From the NCBI GenBank assembly GCA_030144725.1, contig JASKMD010000017.1:5065278-5129277 (forward strand): DNA of 64,000 nucleotides, read 5' to 3'. This stretch comes from Haematococcus lacustris (taxonomy: Eukaryota > Chlorophyta > Chlorophyceae > Chlamydomonadales > Haematococcaceae). The notes below the pieces were generated by a model. The model saw only the letters and a program-made list of their open reading frames with translations, made no database searches and was not told the DNA's origin. Positions 63,863 through 64,000 of this stretch are shown here, piece by piece (within the stretch, counting starts at the first letter, position 1; every line of letters starts with the position of its first letter). The position numbers and the translations under genes are program-made.

Positions 63863-64000
63863 AGTTGGGGTTTGTCCGGGTTCATCTACTGCTAGATGTT
63901 GAACGCATTAGATAGACTAGGTTTGAGGTGGTAGTTTGATTCATTTGCAATGACTGTGGATCACCAGATGAATACATGGAGGGTGGTAGATTTTCCTCTC

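Noticed and set aside
1..64000. CRISPR arrays
   Set aside because: All tandem repeats found are microsatellites or minisatellites without unique, regularly sized spacers, and no Cas genes occur.

Overview
The window looks like nuclear DNA of a chlorophycean green alga of the Chlamydomonas/Volvox/Haematococcus type. The reasons are: GC-rich sequence, many short exons with clean GT-AG (and some GC-AG) introns, TGTAA downstream of several stop codons (the usual green-algal polyadenylation signal), a PHS1-type kinase-phosphatase, plant-like F-box/WD40 and TPR proteins, and very dense simple repeats. The species cannot be named from the sequence alone.

Host genes, left to right: an F-box/WD40 protein with polyQ/polyE tail (277-7267, -); a LEA-like hydrophilic protein (9517-10817, -); a small multi-pass membrane protein (11967-13257, +); a PHS1-like actin-fragmin-kinase/dual-specificity-phosphatase gene of about 13 kb (14183-27358, -); an unrecognised coiled-coil gene (30438-32951, +); a small basic, possibly mitochondrial protein (36495-37221, -); a TPR protein (42695-47302, +); a small coiled-coil ORF (52179-52718, +); mitochondrial complex III subunit QCR7 (58180-58860, +); and a long coiled-coil gene that leaves the window on the right (60429 to beyond 63862, -).

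The mobile fraction is the striking part. At least a dozen loci derive from one superfamily of TnpB-like RuvC nucleases, that is, eukaryotic Fanzor proteins. The recognisable pieces are a lysine-rich N-terminus, GIDPG (RuvC-I), VDEHRTT (RuvC-II) and DRDxNAALNM (RuvC-III). Every copy seen is broken, truncated or mutated, so an active copy must lie elsewhere. Four copies keep a conserved noncoding block of roughly 240-260 bases between the stop codon and a sharp right boundary (...GAGAGCCAAGGTGCTG). A hairpin sits directly before that boundary and unique flank follows it. This is the layout expected for a guide-RNA scaffold (omega-RNA/fRNA). Two further right-end types (B and C) occur. Several copies lie in introns of host genes and the host splice frames remain intact.

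Other mobile DNA includes four hAT-like elements (three short, one 739 bp) of which all four have perfect 8-bp target duplications, a further related MITE without one, a 2.8-kb element with perfect 150-bp terminal inverted repeats, and a LINE-type reverse-transcriptase remnant. A (CGGGG)573 array of almost 2.9 kb and several intronic G/C-rich hexamer and pentamer arrays complete the picture. No rRNA, tRNA or CRISPR array was seen.
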